A stretch of DNA of 64,000 bases from Spirometra erinaceieuropaei (GCA_902702965.1 CACRXP010000007.1:826646-890645); one strand, 5' to 3'; counted from the first letter of the stretch, positions 1-11,478 are shown. A program made the numbers and translations. The notes: generated from the sequence alone by a model not told the origin.

Positions 1-257
1 GATAAGTGTTGTGGGTCCCGGTTGTGGCTCAACGTGTTGGTGGGTGGGGGGGGAGGGAGGGAGAAATGGCGTGTCGGCGAGATCATGCATGTCCGGGCAC
101 GCATTAGCTGTTGTTGTTCTTAAGGTGGGCACCAGTGAGTCCACCTCGATCGGAGACACTCGTAGTGGACATCTAAGTCAACATGGCGGTTAATGCTGTC
201 CGCATCGGAGTACCAAGATTCGAGGAATTCTCTTGCCTGATTGGTGTTAATCCCTAA
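1..257. other. unassigned left edge
   Basis: I recognise no gene here. The only visible structure is a G-rich tract near 41-60. The open frames are short and lack family signatures. Confidence 0.4.
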
Positions 258-345
258 GGCTCCCAATCCCTGAGGTGCGAATCCGCGCTCTGTTGGTTAG
301 CCGACCAGCGCTCTAACCACTGAGTCCCGGGCTCGTAGACCTGCC
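258..345 (-). repeat. SINE A tRNA-like head, partial
   Basis: Read on the minus strand this contains a tRNA-like promoter head: a GGCTCAGTGG-type A box, a CTAACCAACAG-type anticodon arm and a TTCGAATC-like B box. It matches the heads at 42285-42360 and 63526-63600. The body is lost, so this is an old fragment. Confidence 0.6.
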
Positions 346-380
346 GATTTGCGCTTGGGTATACTAACCGACATACCAAC

Positions 381-425
381 GAGCTTATGGCTCAGTGGCT
401 AGAGCGTAGGACCTCTAATCAACAG
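381..425 (+). repeat. SINE A head fragment
   Basis: The sequence has the motif GGCTCAGTGGCTAGAGCGTAGGAC-like start of the SINE A tRNA head. It stops where the PLE N-terminal relic begins at 419. The same SINE/PLE junction recurs in inverted form near 42210-42260, so the two loci descend from one rearranged ancestor. Confidence 0.5.
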
Positions 426-943
426 AATGCAAGTTCTCCGATCGTCTTGTTTATGCTCTCCAGGAGCCTTTTTAACTCGTTAGCGTTCGATGGCACATAA
501 TACTCCTTGTCCGTCAAAAGATTTCCCAACTTTGTCCAGTACTCGGCCTTATCCATGACGAATTTCGAACGCCGTTTGTGGACGGGCAAGACGACGATAT
601 TCTCCATTTTTCGTCTTCCCAGGAGTTCTCGATCTTCTCCTTTGGAAATCGCCGTCTGGCGTTCGTGTTGGAGGAGTACTGTCGACATTTGTTGTCGCAT
701 GGCGTTTTTGTACTCCTCGCACTTCTGAAACATCGATTCGAAGGATGCAATGAAGTCTTCTGAAGGAGCATCTCTTGGGCTTAACTTTGTGTCATAGGAT
801 AGTATAGCTAGTTGTTGCTGGGTGAGGCGATAGGAAGACAACAAGCCATGCCAAGATTGCAATGCAACGTATGTTTGTGAAGCGGGCAAATGCTTTGACA
901 CAAGATTGCACGAACACCGACTCGAAAACAACCGCAAGGACAA
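419..943 (-). pseudogene. Penelope-like element N-terminal (pre-RT) fragment
   Basis: This 174-codon minus-strand frame resembles the region upstream of the reverse transcriptase in GIY-YIG PLEs. Recognisable blocks are QQQLAILSYDTK, EDFIASFESMFQKCEE, RQQMSTVLLQHERQTAISK, MENIVVLPVHKRRSKFVMDK and LGNLLTDKEYYVPSNANE. The related copy at 41800-42210 keeps the same blocks in decayed form. The first 25 or so codons probably lie outside the element, because they overlap the oppositely oriented C-terminal relic that starts near 900. No RT domain follows, so this cannot be functional alone. Confidence 0.75.
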
Positions 944-1480
944 ACTGTTTCTGGCCTGTGGTTACATAAAGGAGCTGAAAAACACTTTCACCTTTGAGAC
1001 GGCAAGGATGACCGACCAAGCTATTGAGAAAGACAGGTGCCCGAAAGTTGACCCTCGACCAGCACAATGAACCGGGTCCTAGACCTGCATCCCGCCTACC
1101 AGGTGCTATGTACGAGGCTCGGATCAGCTCGGACGGCGCCAACGAAACAGTCGAGCACGCGGAACCGAAAGCCGACGCACAGGGAAAGGAGGGGAGGGGA
1201 CAGCCGAAGGTCACATGACCATCATCGAACACTGCTCCATCGACGCGAACGTGAGGCCGAAAGCAACTGGCGCGAACAGCAACAACAGATCAGTTCGGCG
1301 ACTGACGTGGGGGCCGCCGGCAGGCACACCGACTTAACTACAACTAGGTCGGCCCACAAGGGGACAAAGGTCGCGCAAGCCTGCCAGCGGCCATTCTCGG
1401 AGGGCTCAAAGCTAGTCAGCAGCAAACGAGCAGGTCAAAGTTCGTGCGTCGAGCACGGATATGATACGAGGCAGGCGGCA
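900..1480 (+). pseudogene. Penelope-like element GIY-YIG C-terminal relic
   Basis: From 903 the plus strand reads RLHEHRLENNRKDKL, then FTFETARMTDQ. This matches the second half of the PLE GIY-YIG domain (compare RLHEHELAVRRKDKL in the copy ending at 40664). A frameshift leads into MNRVLDLHPAYQVL, the usual end of the domain, and then a charged tail of about 130 codons. It stands head-to-head with the N-terminal fragment at 419-943. A collinear inverted copy of the whole 0.4-1.5 kb arrangement lies at 41220-42210. Confidence 0.75.
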
Positions 1481-2515
1481 AGACTAAATAACTCAAGACC
1501 ATCAATGAGCAGCGACCACACAACCCTAATGATGGAAGTGAGGAAGTTTCCGAGACGTCAGTACAAATGCAATGTAGTCCATGAACTCACCCTTACTTCT
1601 TTTTCATCTTCTTCCGGAGATGATGAACGCGATAACATATCTGGACCTCGAATCTTTGGGCATATATCATAAATATGTATACTTATGTACACCGTCTCTT
1701 CAAAAGTTAATATACGTACTTCGCGAGCATTCTGCGGCGCAAACTTTCTCACATTCGATCCGCAGGTTGACGTATGTGAGCGGAAATCCATCGGTTTCGG
1801 CAGAATAACTGCGTTCGAACTGTTAAATGTTGACTATTACCTGTATGTTATATAAATCAGTATTGGCATAACACTGATTACCTATGGGCAGAATATAGAT
1901 ATTGCATGGTTATTTCGTGGAGCTGGTAGACTTTAGTTCAAATGTTCATGTTCGATTTTCAACCGAATCTGAGAAGCCTTGTGGCACATAATCTACTCCA
2001 AGTCCACTCATTTACACTTGGGGAAATTAAAAGTCCAAAATGTATGCATAAAGAGAGGAATGGAGAAAGAGGACAGCGAGATGGAACGAGAGAAAGTTGT
2101 TTTTCACGCGATGAAAAAGTCGTCAGGTTGAAGGAAATTTAGTTCTTTGTTTTCTTGGTTAGTTTGAAGCAATCTTCTCAATGTCAACTGTCCTTCGGTA
2201 TTCAGATGACGCCATTAAAAACTCTTGCTGTATGGTATAATCAGACACTAGATGGCCTGCGGACTTTGCTTCACTCTGTTATCAAGGTCAGTTTTGCCTT
2301 CAGTAATCCAAAAAGTGGCAGAGAATAAGTATATGCGCGGGATAAGGAAATGCTAGCTGTTGCTTAACAATCTCACCAACGTTTTAGTACTTTTGCTTTA
2401 CTGGCGGACGCATGCATTCGATCTAACCAGTATTTCGAGTATTTTGTTTACTACCCGACTGCTCTCCGTGCCAAAAGGTTTTTAAAAAAGAGCTTACCTT
2501 TTAGCAAAGAATTAC
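1481..2515. other. unassigned, with one dispersed repeat trace
   Basis: I see no gene. Positions 1895-2010 resemble 37600-37745 (and, inverted, 63005-63120), sharing a TTCAAATGTTCAT core and a following CCGAATCTGA-like stretch. The rest is AT-rich and unassigned. Confidence 0.4.
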
Positions 2516-2534
2516 AGGGGGGGGTGGGGGTAGA

Positions 2535-2718
2535 GGTGCAGAACAATGAACCAATGTTAAAATTTCAACAGCAGCGACTCCTCAGATGGGCACAGGTTAG
2601 CAAATGTAATCCTGCCAACGAAGGGCCGACCGAACCCGAACAACGCCTACTTTTAGAAATATTGTAGGCAGTTCTCCATAATTTCTCCTTACCCCGCGCA
2701 TATACTTAATCCTTACCG
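2535..2718 (+). repeat. dispersed repeat G, copy 1
   Basis: It shares GTGCAGAACAATGAACCA, a GACGAAGGGCCGACC-like core and a CCCCGCGCATATACTTAA 3' end with 3455-3650. The last part also matches the reverse strand of 46391-46440. It is non-coding and of unknown class. Confidence 0.65.
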
Positions 2719-3447
2719 TACTTAACTAACGATCGTCGTCGAGTGGATTGCTTTGTCTTGAGGTCTAGCTTCCATAGCTGACAACTTAATTATCATTTTC
2801 GCCTTCAAAGAGGTGCGGAGATATAGAGAGACCGAGAGACGATATGCAAAAACGGGTGCCCATGGGAGCAGCGTTCACTGATGCCACCAGCTTTCAAGCC
2901 GAAATATGGACGATCCGTTCTACACTGACATTTGCTTTGCTCTGAGCGGCTGACATGGAACCAGCCCATGGATCAAGGACCAACTGAGTCGATATTTGAA
3001 CTACGTTAATTCTTCTCGATCATTCCGTGTTTTACCCTCTACGCGAACAGAACCGGTAGGCTAATTCCTACAACCCGAGGATTGATGCACATGTCCCAAC
3101 TGGGCATTTGTCATCTAAAATTAGCAAGGTGTGATCCAAGAGAGACCTTAAATGCATTCATATTCCTGGACAAGCGATAGTCTAGCCGAGTTTTCGACAG
3201 GTCGACTGGGTTCAAAATGCGTCAAGAATTGGTCGCCGTGCTTAACCACTGAAACAGCGAAGATGATGAACCGCATAGGGATACCACCAGAGACCCTGGT
3301 CAAGGAGCAGAGAGAGAGAGGGAGACCAGGAGGAAAGTAGAAGAATCCGAGTTGTTTTGGAAAGGAGTTTTGGCAAGGGGTGAGTACGCTGTTCTGGTCG
3401 CAAGTTATTTTTTAAATCTCCTTTCCCATAACTGAATAATTACGTGC
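2719..3447. other. unassigned interval
   Basis: No gene or repeat family was recognised. A short GAGA-rich patch lies at 3309-3325. Confidence 0.4.
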
Positions 3448-3454
3448 GGGAGGG

Positions 3455-3655
3455 GGGGGGGTGCAGAACAATGAACCACTGTAGACAGTTCCCGCACCAG
3501 CGGCTCCTCAGGTCGGCACAGTTCAGCGAATCTCATCCTGCCGACGAAGGGCCGACCAAAAACTCACCTAACACTCACTTTAAAAAGTATTGGGGCAGCT
3601 CTCCCTGGTTTTTCCTTACCCCACGCATGTACTTAACGCTTACCCGAACAGCTTA
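3455..3655 (+). repeat. dispersed repeat G, copy 2
   Basis: This is a direct, diverged copy of 2535-2718, starting after a G-rich tract in both cases. The shared order of blocks shows common descent. I do not recognise the element class. Confidence 0.65.
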
Positions 3656-3687
3656 ATTTCGGGAACGTGGATGCGTGAGGAAGCGTA

Positions 3688-4163
3688 CAGTGTGTGCCCG
3701 ATCTCATGAAATTTTGTACTTTTCATGAGGAGCGTTTAGAACCGGACGTGTGCGATGCTGTATACATGTACATCGCACAGTCTTAAAAATCTCCTGATTC
3801 AAAACTTTTTGAAACCGAAAGATAACCTTTCTTCGGGTATAAAATGCAGAGAAAATATGACTTTCTACCAAACGAGTAAAAGAAAGCTTATTGTTATGCA
3901 CATGTTTTCCATAAAATATATTTGAATTTATAAGCTATCGAAAATCAGTGTGAAAAAGGCATGTTACTTAAGTAGTCATTTTTTGCTGAATATGTTTTCT
4001 GTAGGGGGTCGAAAAGAAGTGCATTCAATAGCCGACATCCTGGCGAGTCCGAAATACTATAGCATTATGTCGCATGCCGATCAATATTACAACCCCGCCT
4101 AAACAATCCTTCCTAATCGAAAACGCATTTCGGCCAATATTTCATGAGATCGGTCACGCACTG
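3688..4163. mobile_element. E foldback element, internally deleted
   Basis: It is bounded by CAGTGTGTGCCCGATCTC at the left and its inverted form ending CGGTCACGCACTG at the right, each next to TA. The right 450 bp match the right arms of the 1-kb elements at 10484-11478 and 51359-52326. Most of the left arm is missing. There is no coding capacity, so it is a nonautonomous DNA transposon relic. Confidence 0.75.
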
Positions 4164-4165
4164 TA

Positions 4166-5588
4166 GGGTATGAAAATAACCTCATGCTGCTCTCCCCGGT
4201 AGGGCCATGCATCGGCAAATGTCTGTGCTCCTATGTACACATTTGGCTGTCAGCACTTAAGCTCATTCGCCAAACTTCCCACTGAATTCACCCATTACGA
4301 TCTCCCTTGGACTCTCGTCAGAGCTGCTCTGACCCTAATGCATGGGAATATCCGGCACTTTCAGAATGGGCAGATGCTATCAAACAGGACTCATGCATTT
4401 TTACACGCGTCATCTCACTAGTCGTATAAACAAATACTGATCGACACTTAATGTTGTATTCGGTTGCACTTTGTAAGGGTGGCTATGTGCTCATAGCTCT
4501 CACATGAACTGGTCTGAAGAGAAAGAGAGAGAAAGGGCTGTTTATGCTGTTGTCAAATCACGTCGCCAAAACGGGATGTTCATGTGCCCTCTGCGACTGC
4601 TCTCGGTCGTTTCTTCCTGACGTCTGGGCACTTTAAAATGTTCTCGAAAACAGAGAAAATCCCCGTTTTATACGCTTTTCAGATTATCAACAGTTGGTCA
4701 ACGGTTGTTCTTCGGGCACTCGCCTCTTGGGATTGCAATGCTGTCGAAAAGTTTGATCAAGTACGTTTTTGTCATATAATACTCAGACGAGCAACCGCAA
4801 GCTCGAAAATCCGCAAGAAATTACTGACGTACACCAAGGAAGAGGATTTTAATGAGACATCCAGATAGTGCTGCTGAAGTGAGCTACTTTTGAGGTAAGG
4901 TTAGCCTTGGATACTCTCAGAGGAGGTTCTCATGCTTTCAGGACCAATGTAATTGAGTTTGCAGTATCTCTGATGACTTTTTCCTCGAAGACGTAAGCGA
5001 ACAGCTACGAAGAAAATGTCCTGCTTGAGGAAGTTGCGAATCGTCGGGATGGGCAGAGGGGGGGGGGGGTGAATCAAAGGGGATTAGACAAAATGTTTTA
5101 ACAGATCATACGCGTGGGCAGGTTATGCTGATTTGCGCCTGCGTTTAGAATGGCTAATTTCAACCACTCTCTCTCTCTCGAGCAGGCTAACTTTGAATAG
5201 TTTAGCTAAAGACGAATTCGTGGTGGCTCTGAAGAAGTTCTGCTAAAATCTAAGGACACTGAAGTCATTTGAGGCTACGGGGCTTCTGAAAACTCAGTTT
5301 GCTAAATCATTTTTGTATATCTTTTCCAGACTGTATTGGAACGCACCCCTCTGTCACACGAGCCTCCAGTCCCCTCACGACTTTAATCCGCCAATAAGTA
5401 CATTTTGCCACAGTGCTTCCCGCTGGTAGGCCATAACTCAGTCATTCCGCTTTAAAAAAGGAGTAGAACTCTAGACATTACTATATATGACGGATGTATA
5501 AAGACGCCGGATTCTATTTAAGACTGCAGGGGTGCGCGTAAAATATATCGTCATACCCAAAAATTTTATAAGCGCACGACTGAACATA
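4166..5588. other. unassigned interval
   Basis: There is no gene I can support. It contains a G run at 5059-5070 and a CT-rich patch at 5168-5182. Short frames at 4233-4421 and 4584-4868 show no family motifs. Confidence 0.4.
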
Positions 5589-5590
5589 TA

Positions 5591-7490
5591 CAGTACCTGT
5601 GCTAACTAATGAAATGCCATGAATTAACATAGGTAAACGACTTTAACGCAGAATCGGTAAACACTACGGCTCCCAAAGTCTTAAGCGGAAAATAAAAGAT
5701 GTGTCAAAGAAATAAAGCAAAGTTTGGTTTAGAAAATATTATTTACTGAGATAAAAATAAATAATTTTTGACAGAAGTCACATTTTCGAGAAACGCCTAT
5801 ATTACAACCAAGTTAATAAAGGCTACGTATGAGGGCGTATAAAGGAGGAGGGCGCATAAAAGGGCAAAAATAATTAAGGACAGAAACAAATGCAAAAAAT
5901 CAGTACTTTGTTGATTGTCCATTTGAATTACTAACGGCAGAAAGTCTGTCAGACATAGACATGACGAGGTTATCTATGGTGGATTCTAAAATGTAATTAT
6001 TGAGTATGAAATCCAATTTGTCCTGCATTGAAAGAGTCTTCTTAGCTTTGTGCCAGTTTCTTTTGACTATTCCAAAAAGATTTTCGATAGGATTCAAATC
6101 GGGACTGTTGGCCGGGATGAAAATGGATTGGAGGCCAATTGCGGAGAGGGTGGTTGTTGTCTAAAATGTTAGGTTATATTTGCAAGCGACATCAAATTCG
6201 TACCTCTTTAGAGCGGTGGACAGGTGCATTGTCCTGCAAAATTACAGTATCCATTCGGCGCCGACTTATGCCGTTGTAGCCGAAAGCATCCTTGACTATT
6301 GCAATAAACACCTTGCTGTTGATGGTGTCGGATGATGACCGCCAGACAGGCCGCTCACCGAATTAAATCGCCATCCAAACCATCATCCGCCGACAGTTCT
6401 TGAATGTTGCCGTCGGTGGGAAGTTCTTTCCACATATGACGGTTTGGAACGATTTCGTAGGCTTGTCTAAAAATAAAACCTTATCGCAGAAGAAAATGCT
6501 CTACCAAAATGAAGGTCTGTAGTCAATATAATTCTTAACAAATAAAAGCCGTTCTCTAATTAGTTTTCTACTTAAATATGGCTTAATCATGGCCTTTCGC
6601 CGCTGCAGTTCAAATTCCTTCATCCTTCTCCTAATGATGTTCATAGAAAACAACAGCAGATGTTCCCGTTGAATGTTCTCAATGGGCATGTAATGAAACT
6701 TTTTTAATGTACGACGAATAAAATCATCGTCTTGCTTACTTGTGGACCGTTTGGGTCCCCCTATCTTATTCTAGGAACAGTTTTATCATTAATAATGCGC
6801 CACAGAATGACCTTACTAATATTGAAAATACTAGCTAACGACTCACGCGGGATTCCCTCCGCCGCTAATTTTCGAATACGCTGGAAGTCAACTTCGGATA
6901 AGTATTGTTTAGACATAGGTATCGTTTGGCGTGATAGAGAAAAGTGACTGCATGTCGCGCGAACTCAACATATATTTGTTTACGATACGCATTTTCGGTC
7001 TGGTAAAACAATCACACTGATAAACTTTTTTATTTCGGTATTTTGAAACATAAAACTTTACGGATTTGTAAAATACAATTTTTAGATGAAGAATCGCACG
7101 TTATTTCCTGAACACAATAAGAAATAATTTATCAGCATTTGCCTGATTTTCTTGATATTGAGATTTAATTTTTTCTTTTTGAACGAAAGTTTGTTGAAAA
7201 TTTTCTTCCTTTTATTAATCTTCTTAAACAAGTTACTAAGGTTAAATAAAGAATTTCGATCCGAAAGCTTTAATAGCGTAGGAAACTGCTTGAATATCAG
7301 GAATCCTCCGATTTCGCCTAAATTCCGCCCGTTTTCTATTAAATATACAGATCCGTATCAAACTTTCCTTCAGCAAACGGCCTTTTCGTCCTTATTTCAA
7401 CTAAATAAACACACATAACAACACCAAAAATACGCTACAGTTTCCACTCTAATTTTGACCTCGGCATTTCATGAGTTAGCACAGGTACTG
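5591..7490 (-). mobile_element. Tc1/mariner-like transposon, copy 1
   Basis: This 1900-bp element starts CAGTACCTGTGCTAAC and ends in the inverted form GTTAGCACAGGTACTG. Each end is flanked by the TA (5589-5590, 7491-7492) typical of Tc1/mariner insertion. A broken transposase lies inside on the minus strand. Copies occur at 54287-57160 and from 63708 to the window end. The three share the 3' end, transposase and TIR regions, which confirms the boundaries. Confidence 0.9.
5900..6916 (-). pseudogene. Tc1-like transposase, degraded
   Basis: The frame starts with ATG at 6916 (MSKQYLSEVDFQRIRKLAAE), an N-terminal helix-turn-helix region that binds the inverted repeats. Central parts read PIENIQREHLLLFSMNIIRR and FCDKVLFLDKPTKSFQ. 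The second catalytic block is LQDNAPVHRSKEV. The C-terminus has NPIENLFGIVKRNW, the usual signature after the third acidic residue. At about 339 codons it is the normal Tc1 length. It is dead: there is a stop about 51 codons in, a frameshift before PIEN, a stop after SFW near 6500 and further breaks before NPIEN. It lies wholly inside the element with 5' and 3' untranslated regions of about 0.5 and 0.3 kb. Confidence 0.9.
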
Positions 7491-7554
7491 TACATACCTC
7501 TGTGCAGCTCATTTCCAAATCGATTCCTTAAAAACTGACGCAGTACTTTCGCGC

Positions 7555-7607
7555 GGAGGGTGGAGAGATTGGGAAGCGTTTGATTATTCGCCCCCACCCT
7601 CCACGTT
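7555..7607. repeat. short hairpin
   Basis: GGAGGGTGGAG and its inverted partner CCACCCTCCA are separated by about 30 bases. The hairpin sits at the left border of the inverted ribozyme-tail repeat. Confidence 0.5.
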
Positions 7608-7761
7608 TCTACCGAGTCCGTTAAAATGCGTAGATTTTACATTATAAGCTACCTGCGGTTGGTATGCGACTTTGCCGTCCAGGTTATGAATTGCAGCGAT
7701 GTTTTCGCGGGAGAGTTCGCGATTGCGAAGGAGACACGATCGCTGGAACAAGAGCTTTATT

Positions 7762-7803
7762 AGCCTGACGTTTAGGATTCTCACTCGAATCCATCAGAGA
7801 CAG
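7762..7803 (-). ncRNA. decayed hammerhead-like PLE tail
   Basis: The minus strand reads GTCT-CTGATGG, a GGATTC/GAATCC stem, then TAAAC-GTC-AGGC. The outer GTCT/AGGC pair would form stem I. Two core positions differ from the hammerhead consensus (GAAA is TAAA, CUGANGA ends in G), so activity is doubtful. Confidence 0.5.
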
Positions 7804-8434
7804 AGTCAGATAGCGGTGGTAAATTGCCCAGGTGTTGCAGTATTTATAGGATGTGGTTGCTAGGCTGCTACATGCCTATCACAGTTGGCAGCTCACGAGT
7901 GTAAAGCGGCTCGACTGGCCAGGTGTAGAAGTATGCAGTTGCCGCGCAGTTGCTATGCGCTTGTGTGCCGGTCAAGATTATCGATTGCCACGCTCTGCAG
8001 AAATTCTTGCTAGAGGTGATAACTGCGTGAGCCGCGAACTGCTCGAGCCATAGGTTTCCGGGCCTCAGTCAACCAATAAGCGCAACGACCTCCCCTCTCC
8101 ATATTCGGCGCTGAGACTTTGCCTGGGCAAAGTAGTTAGCCGCGAGGACGGCGTGCGGATGATCACTGTTCCTGGTGTCATTATCGGCGAGCCAAATTGC
8201 CCAAGAGCCCACACGGATGACGAAATCGGAGAATCGCAACTCGACTGCGTGCGCTGAGCGTGGGAATCGATCATCTTTACCGGCACACAAGGGCATAGCA
8301 ACTGCGCGGCAACTGCATGCTTCAACACCTGGCCAGTCGAGCCGTAATGCACTCGGAAGCCGCCAACTGCGATAGGCAACTACATCCTACAAATACTGCA
8401 ACACCCGGGCAATTTACCACCCCTATCTGACTGT

Positions 8435-8476
8435 GTCTCTGATGATGGATTCGAGTGAAAATCCTAAACGTCAGGC
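8435..8476 (+). ncRNA. decayed hammerhead-like PLE tail
   Basis: It reads GTCT-CTGATGA, a GGATT/AATCC stem, then TAAAC-GTC-AGGC. It is the inverted partner of 7762-7803. The CUGAUGA box is intact but G12 is replaced by U. Confidence 0.55.
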
Positions 8477-8837
8477 TAATGAAGCTCTTGTTCGAGCGAT
8501 CTTGTCTCCATCTTCGCGACGACTTCCTGGAACTCGCCTCTATTAGCAGAGTTCGCGATTGTTCTGAGACATCCCGTTTTTACAATACCAGATGGTAAAG
8601 CTGGGAAACCGAGTCCAGTTGGTGTTAGAGAGTGCTATTTAATAGCAGTGAAAACGCGATTCCCAGAAGACACATCGACATAGGGGCTGGCATTCATCGG
8701 GAGAGATTTATCTCAGGTCTGACGCTTAGAGCAGTAATTCTGACTGGTGATTTCTGTGCACAGATCTCACTAGATGGGACATTTTGCTTAATGTGTAAGT
8801 GGGAAATGCCGACTGTGAGGAGGGGAGACGTTACGTT

Positions 8838-8839
8838 GT

Positions 8840-8885
<46 letters not shown>
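8838..8885 (+). repeat. (AAC)n microsatellite
   Basis: About 15 tandem AAC units. Frames through it (poly-Thr or poly-Val) are artefacts. Confidence 0.95.
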
Positions 8886-9129
8886 GCCACTCGCTGCAAC
8901 AGAGGCAAAGCTGTGTGTTCACATTGTCCCGACGAGTGGAAACTCGCTGGAGAACGCCAGTCGCCAAACAGGACGAGATGAAACCCCTTCGAGAACTGTT
9001 CAGAATCGGGCACTGATCAGGACCATTCGTTTAGAGGAATGCTGTAAACAGAAATCATGGCGCAGCATTCAGGAATCTCCGAGGGCGTGACTAGATGCCC
9101 AGCACCACCTAGAATGGAAGTTACTTATA

Positions 9130-9545
9130 GCCCGACTCGGCAATTTGTCGGCAATTACTGCAGCCAAAAGACCCCATCCTTAACCGGAAGTCGACCGTTT
9201 GCTGCCGAATTCACTGCAGCTATTAGGAGAGCAAGTACGTTGAACAGACCTCCCAACGACTGTAAACGCAAATACATCAGTAGCAATTGGCCGTTCGAAG
9301 CCTGGACGCAAAATCGGGAGCAGCAGGGCATGCAGCGCAGGTGGGACACATCTCCAACGTTGAGGCCGTTGCGATTGTGGGGTCGAGGCGATGATTGCAC
9401 ACCGAGACAGGTGCAGGAAGCCTGCATGTGCACTGAATGCTCGGTCAACGGCCACATAAACTTCCCCTCACCCCTATTTGGTTTTATTAACCTACTTGAC
9501 AGGAGAGAGTCAAGACGTGGAACCGTCGAGGCCGTCAGTTAGCGT
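9130..9545 (+). pseudogene. Penelope-like element GIY-YIG relic
   Basis: One plus frame reads QPKDPILNRKSTVCCRIHCS, then QLAVRSLDAKSGAAGHAAQV and NVEAVAIVG, with several stops. This is the PLE GIY-YIG order (compare MQPKDPIPINQKSGVIYRID at 40288). The 3' part, in another frame, ends LLDRRESRRGTVEAVS, matching LLNWGRSRRGTIGAVS in the copy at 46645-47007. The longer uninterrupted frame at 9057-9542 is mostly a shadow. Confidence 0.7.
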
Positions 9546-9589
9546 AGCGGTCAACGATGGCGTGGGCCACGAGGTAGAGGCGCTGGACC

Positions 9590-10015
9590 AACACGGGGAC
9601 CATATTGGATTCTGGAAAGAGTTTTCGGGAATGTGTACCCATGAAAAAGGTCAACATTGGGGGTGCGGTGGCAGACCCAGCTGTCGGCTTAAGTCGCGCA
9701 AACTGGGACCCCTTCCGTCCTCCAATTTTTGTTGTCAGTTGCAATCCTGGTCAAGTGTTTGTTGTGGACCACGGAGTGTGGTGGTACGCCTAGTGGCAGG
9801 TTTTACTCCGCGCCAGCCACCTCCGTCCTCTCCCGCCTCCCGCCTTTTTGACTTCGTCTTGACATCGGGCGCATGTGGGGAAAGAGGAGAGAGTGTGATA
9901 GAAGAGGCGCAAGCGTACTGTCATTATAAAAGAAATCACGTGCAAGTCACCGTGCCTGCTCTCACTCTGCTGTGGAGCAGACGGTAGACATCGTCCGTCA
10001 CGACGGTCGAACTAT
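9590..10015 (+). repeat. SINE B 3' module (D), plus copy
   Basis: Contains CTCTCCCGCCTCCCGCC, TATAAAAGAAATCACG and GTGCCTGCTCTCACTCTG. Related sequence occurs at 28500-28930 (same strand) and, inverted, at 12230-12440, 43480-43790, 44490-44880 and 45090-45340. No coding signature is visible. Confidence 0.7.
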
Positions 10016-10074
10016 TGGGTCCGCCGAGTCTATCGCGCTTTCACCTCTTCCCCCCTATGGCGGGTGTCAAGACA

Positions 10075-10272
10075 AAGTCAAAAAGACGGGAGGCGGGAGA
10101 GGACGGAGGTGGCTGGAGCGGAGTAAGACCCGCCACTAGGCGTACCACCACACCCTGTGGTCAAAAACAAACAATTAACCAGGATTTTAAGTAACAACAA
10201 AAATGGGAGGGTGGAAGGGGTCCCAGATTGCGCGACGTAAGCCGACAGTTGGGTCTGCCACCGTATCCCCAA
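10075..10272 (-). repeat. D module, inverted copy
   Basis: This is the reverse complement of 9650-9860, including the GTACCACCACAC and AAGACGGGAGGCGGGAG blocks. With the preceding copy it forms a hairpin with arms of about 200 bp. Confidence 0.8.
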
Positions 10273-10276
10273 TGTT

Positions 10277-10412
10277 TGTTGGGAAAGAGGAGAGAGTGCG
10301 GTAGACTCGGTGCAAGTCTACTATCACTATAAAAGAAATTACGCGCAAGTCACCGTGCCTGCTCTCAATCTGCTGTGGAGCACACGGTAGACATCGTCGG
10401 TCACGAGGATCG
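10277..10412 (+). repeat. D module end, direct copy
   Basis: Directly repeats 9880-10012 with few changes (GGGAAAGAGGAGAGAGTG through GGTAGACATCGTC). The local order is therefore copy, inverted copy, direct partial copy. Confidence 0.8.
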
Positions 10413-10483
10413 AACTGTCGGGTGACATGTGTAATGCCGAAACGGGATTCCGATTCACCTCCAATGCCAGCATTGGCGACCTA

Positions 10484-11478
10484 CAGTAGGTGGGCTAACT
10501 CGTGAAATTTCAACCGAAATTTCGAAATGCGTTCCCGTTACGAACAGATTAATCAAGTAGTGTTGCAAAACTAATCATTTTGCAGCATAATTCTATAATA
10601 ATCCAGTTACCTCAGGGTGTAGGCTTTCGAATAAACTTCTTTCCGACTGCATGCAAGAACTGTACTCTGCAGAAAATGACTGCTTAAGTTGCATGCAATT
10701 TTCTCATTGATTTTCGACGCCCTTAAAAATTCAATCATATTTCATGGAAAACAGGCATGAAAATATTCATACTTTTGCTCATTCGGTAGAGATTGACGTC
10801 TTTTTCCAATTTTATACTCGAAAGAAGGGTATGATTCGGTTTTGAAAAAGTTTCTAACTATACGATTTTTAATACCATGAAATGGCCATTCATAAAACGT
10901 CCTGTCTCTGCATTTACTAGTTTTGCTTACAAAGTCAACATTATGGTTCAAATCCACTGCTAACTTTTATGAACACCATATGGTTCCCTCTTAATACCGT
11001 AGAGAAATGTGTGGTTTTCCGTACGCGGAAAATAAACGGCTTGTAGTTGGGAAACCCTCAATGTAAGTGTAACGGCAGGTCGGGTTCAAAATTATTCAGG
11101 AATTGGAAAAGTTTTTGAAAACCGAATCATACCCTTCTTTCCAGTGTAAAATCGAAAGAAGATGTAATTGTTTACTGAATGAGCAAAAGAATGAATATTT
11201 TTTATGCATGTTTTCCATGAAGTATGATTGAATTTTTAAGGGCATCGAAGATTAATGATAAAATTGCACGCTGCATAAATAGTCATTTTTTGCAGAGTAT
11301 TGTTCTTGCATGCAGTCGGAAAGAAGTCCATTCGAAAGCCGGCACCCTGAGGTAACTGGATTATTATAGAATTATGCTGCAAAATAAGTAGTTTTACAAC
11401 ACTACTTAATTAATCTGTTCGGAACGGGAACGCATTTCGAAATTTCGACTGACATTTCATGAATTAGTCCATCTACCG
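10484..11478. mobile_element. E foldback element, full length
   Basis: This 995-bp element sits between TA dinucleotides. It begins CAGTAGGTGGGCTAACTCG and ends with a diverged inverse. The arms (about 10484-10860 and 11105-11478) are inverted copies over about 375 bp. They share AATGCGTTCCCGTT, TCCAGTTACCTCAGGGTG and GGTATGATTCGGTTTT. No ORF encodes a transposase, so movement needed an enzyme from elsewhere. Confidence 0.9.

Larger units (their letters stand above)
7715..8525. repeat. inverted repeat of PLE 3' ends
   Basis: The left arm (7715-8045, minus orientation) and right arm (8255-8525, plus) are diverged inverted copies. Each holds a hammerhead-like tail followed by CAGGCTAATAAAGC-type sequence, plus about 200 bp of shared upstream sequence containing GGCTCGACTGGCCAGGTG. 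The frames on the minus strand at 8065-8379 run through this repeat and look like shadows. The arrangement is a PLE 3'-terminal foldback with both tails pointing outward. Confidence 0.7.

Noticed and set aside
1067..1672. 201-codon plus frame as a host gene
   Set aside because: Its start is the end of a PLE GIY-YIG domain (NRVLDLHPAYQVL) and the rest follows the PLE tail, with a matching inverted copy at 41.2-41.6 kb.
6732..6947. 71-codon plus frame as a gene
   Set aside because: It is the antisense of the transposase N-terminus.
8799..8981. poly-Thr/poly-Val proteins
   Set aside because: They are translations of the (AAC)n microsatellite.
9057..9542. 161-codon plus frame as a gene
   Set aside because: The neighbouring frame carries the PLE GIY-YIG motifs with stops, so this frame is largely a shadow of a relic.
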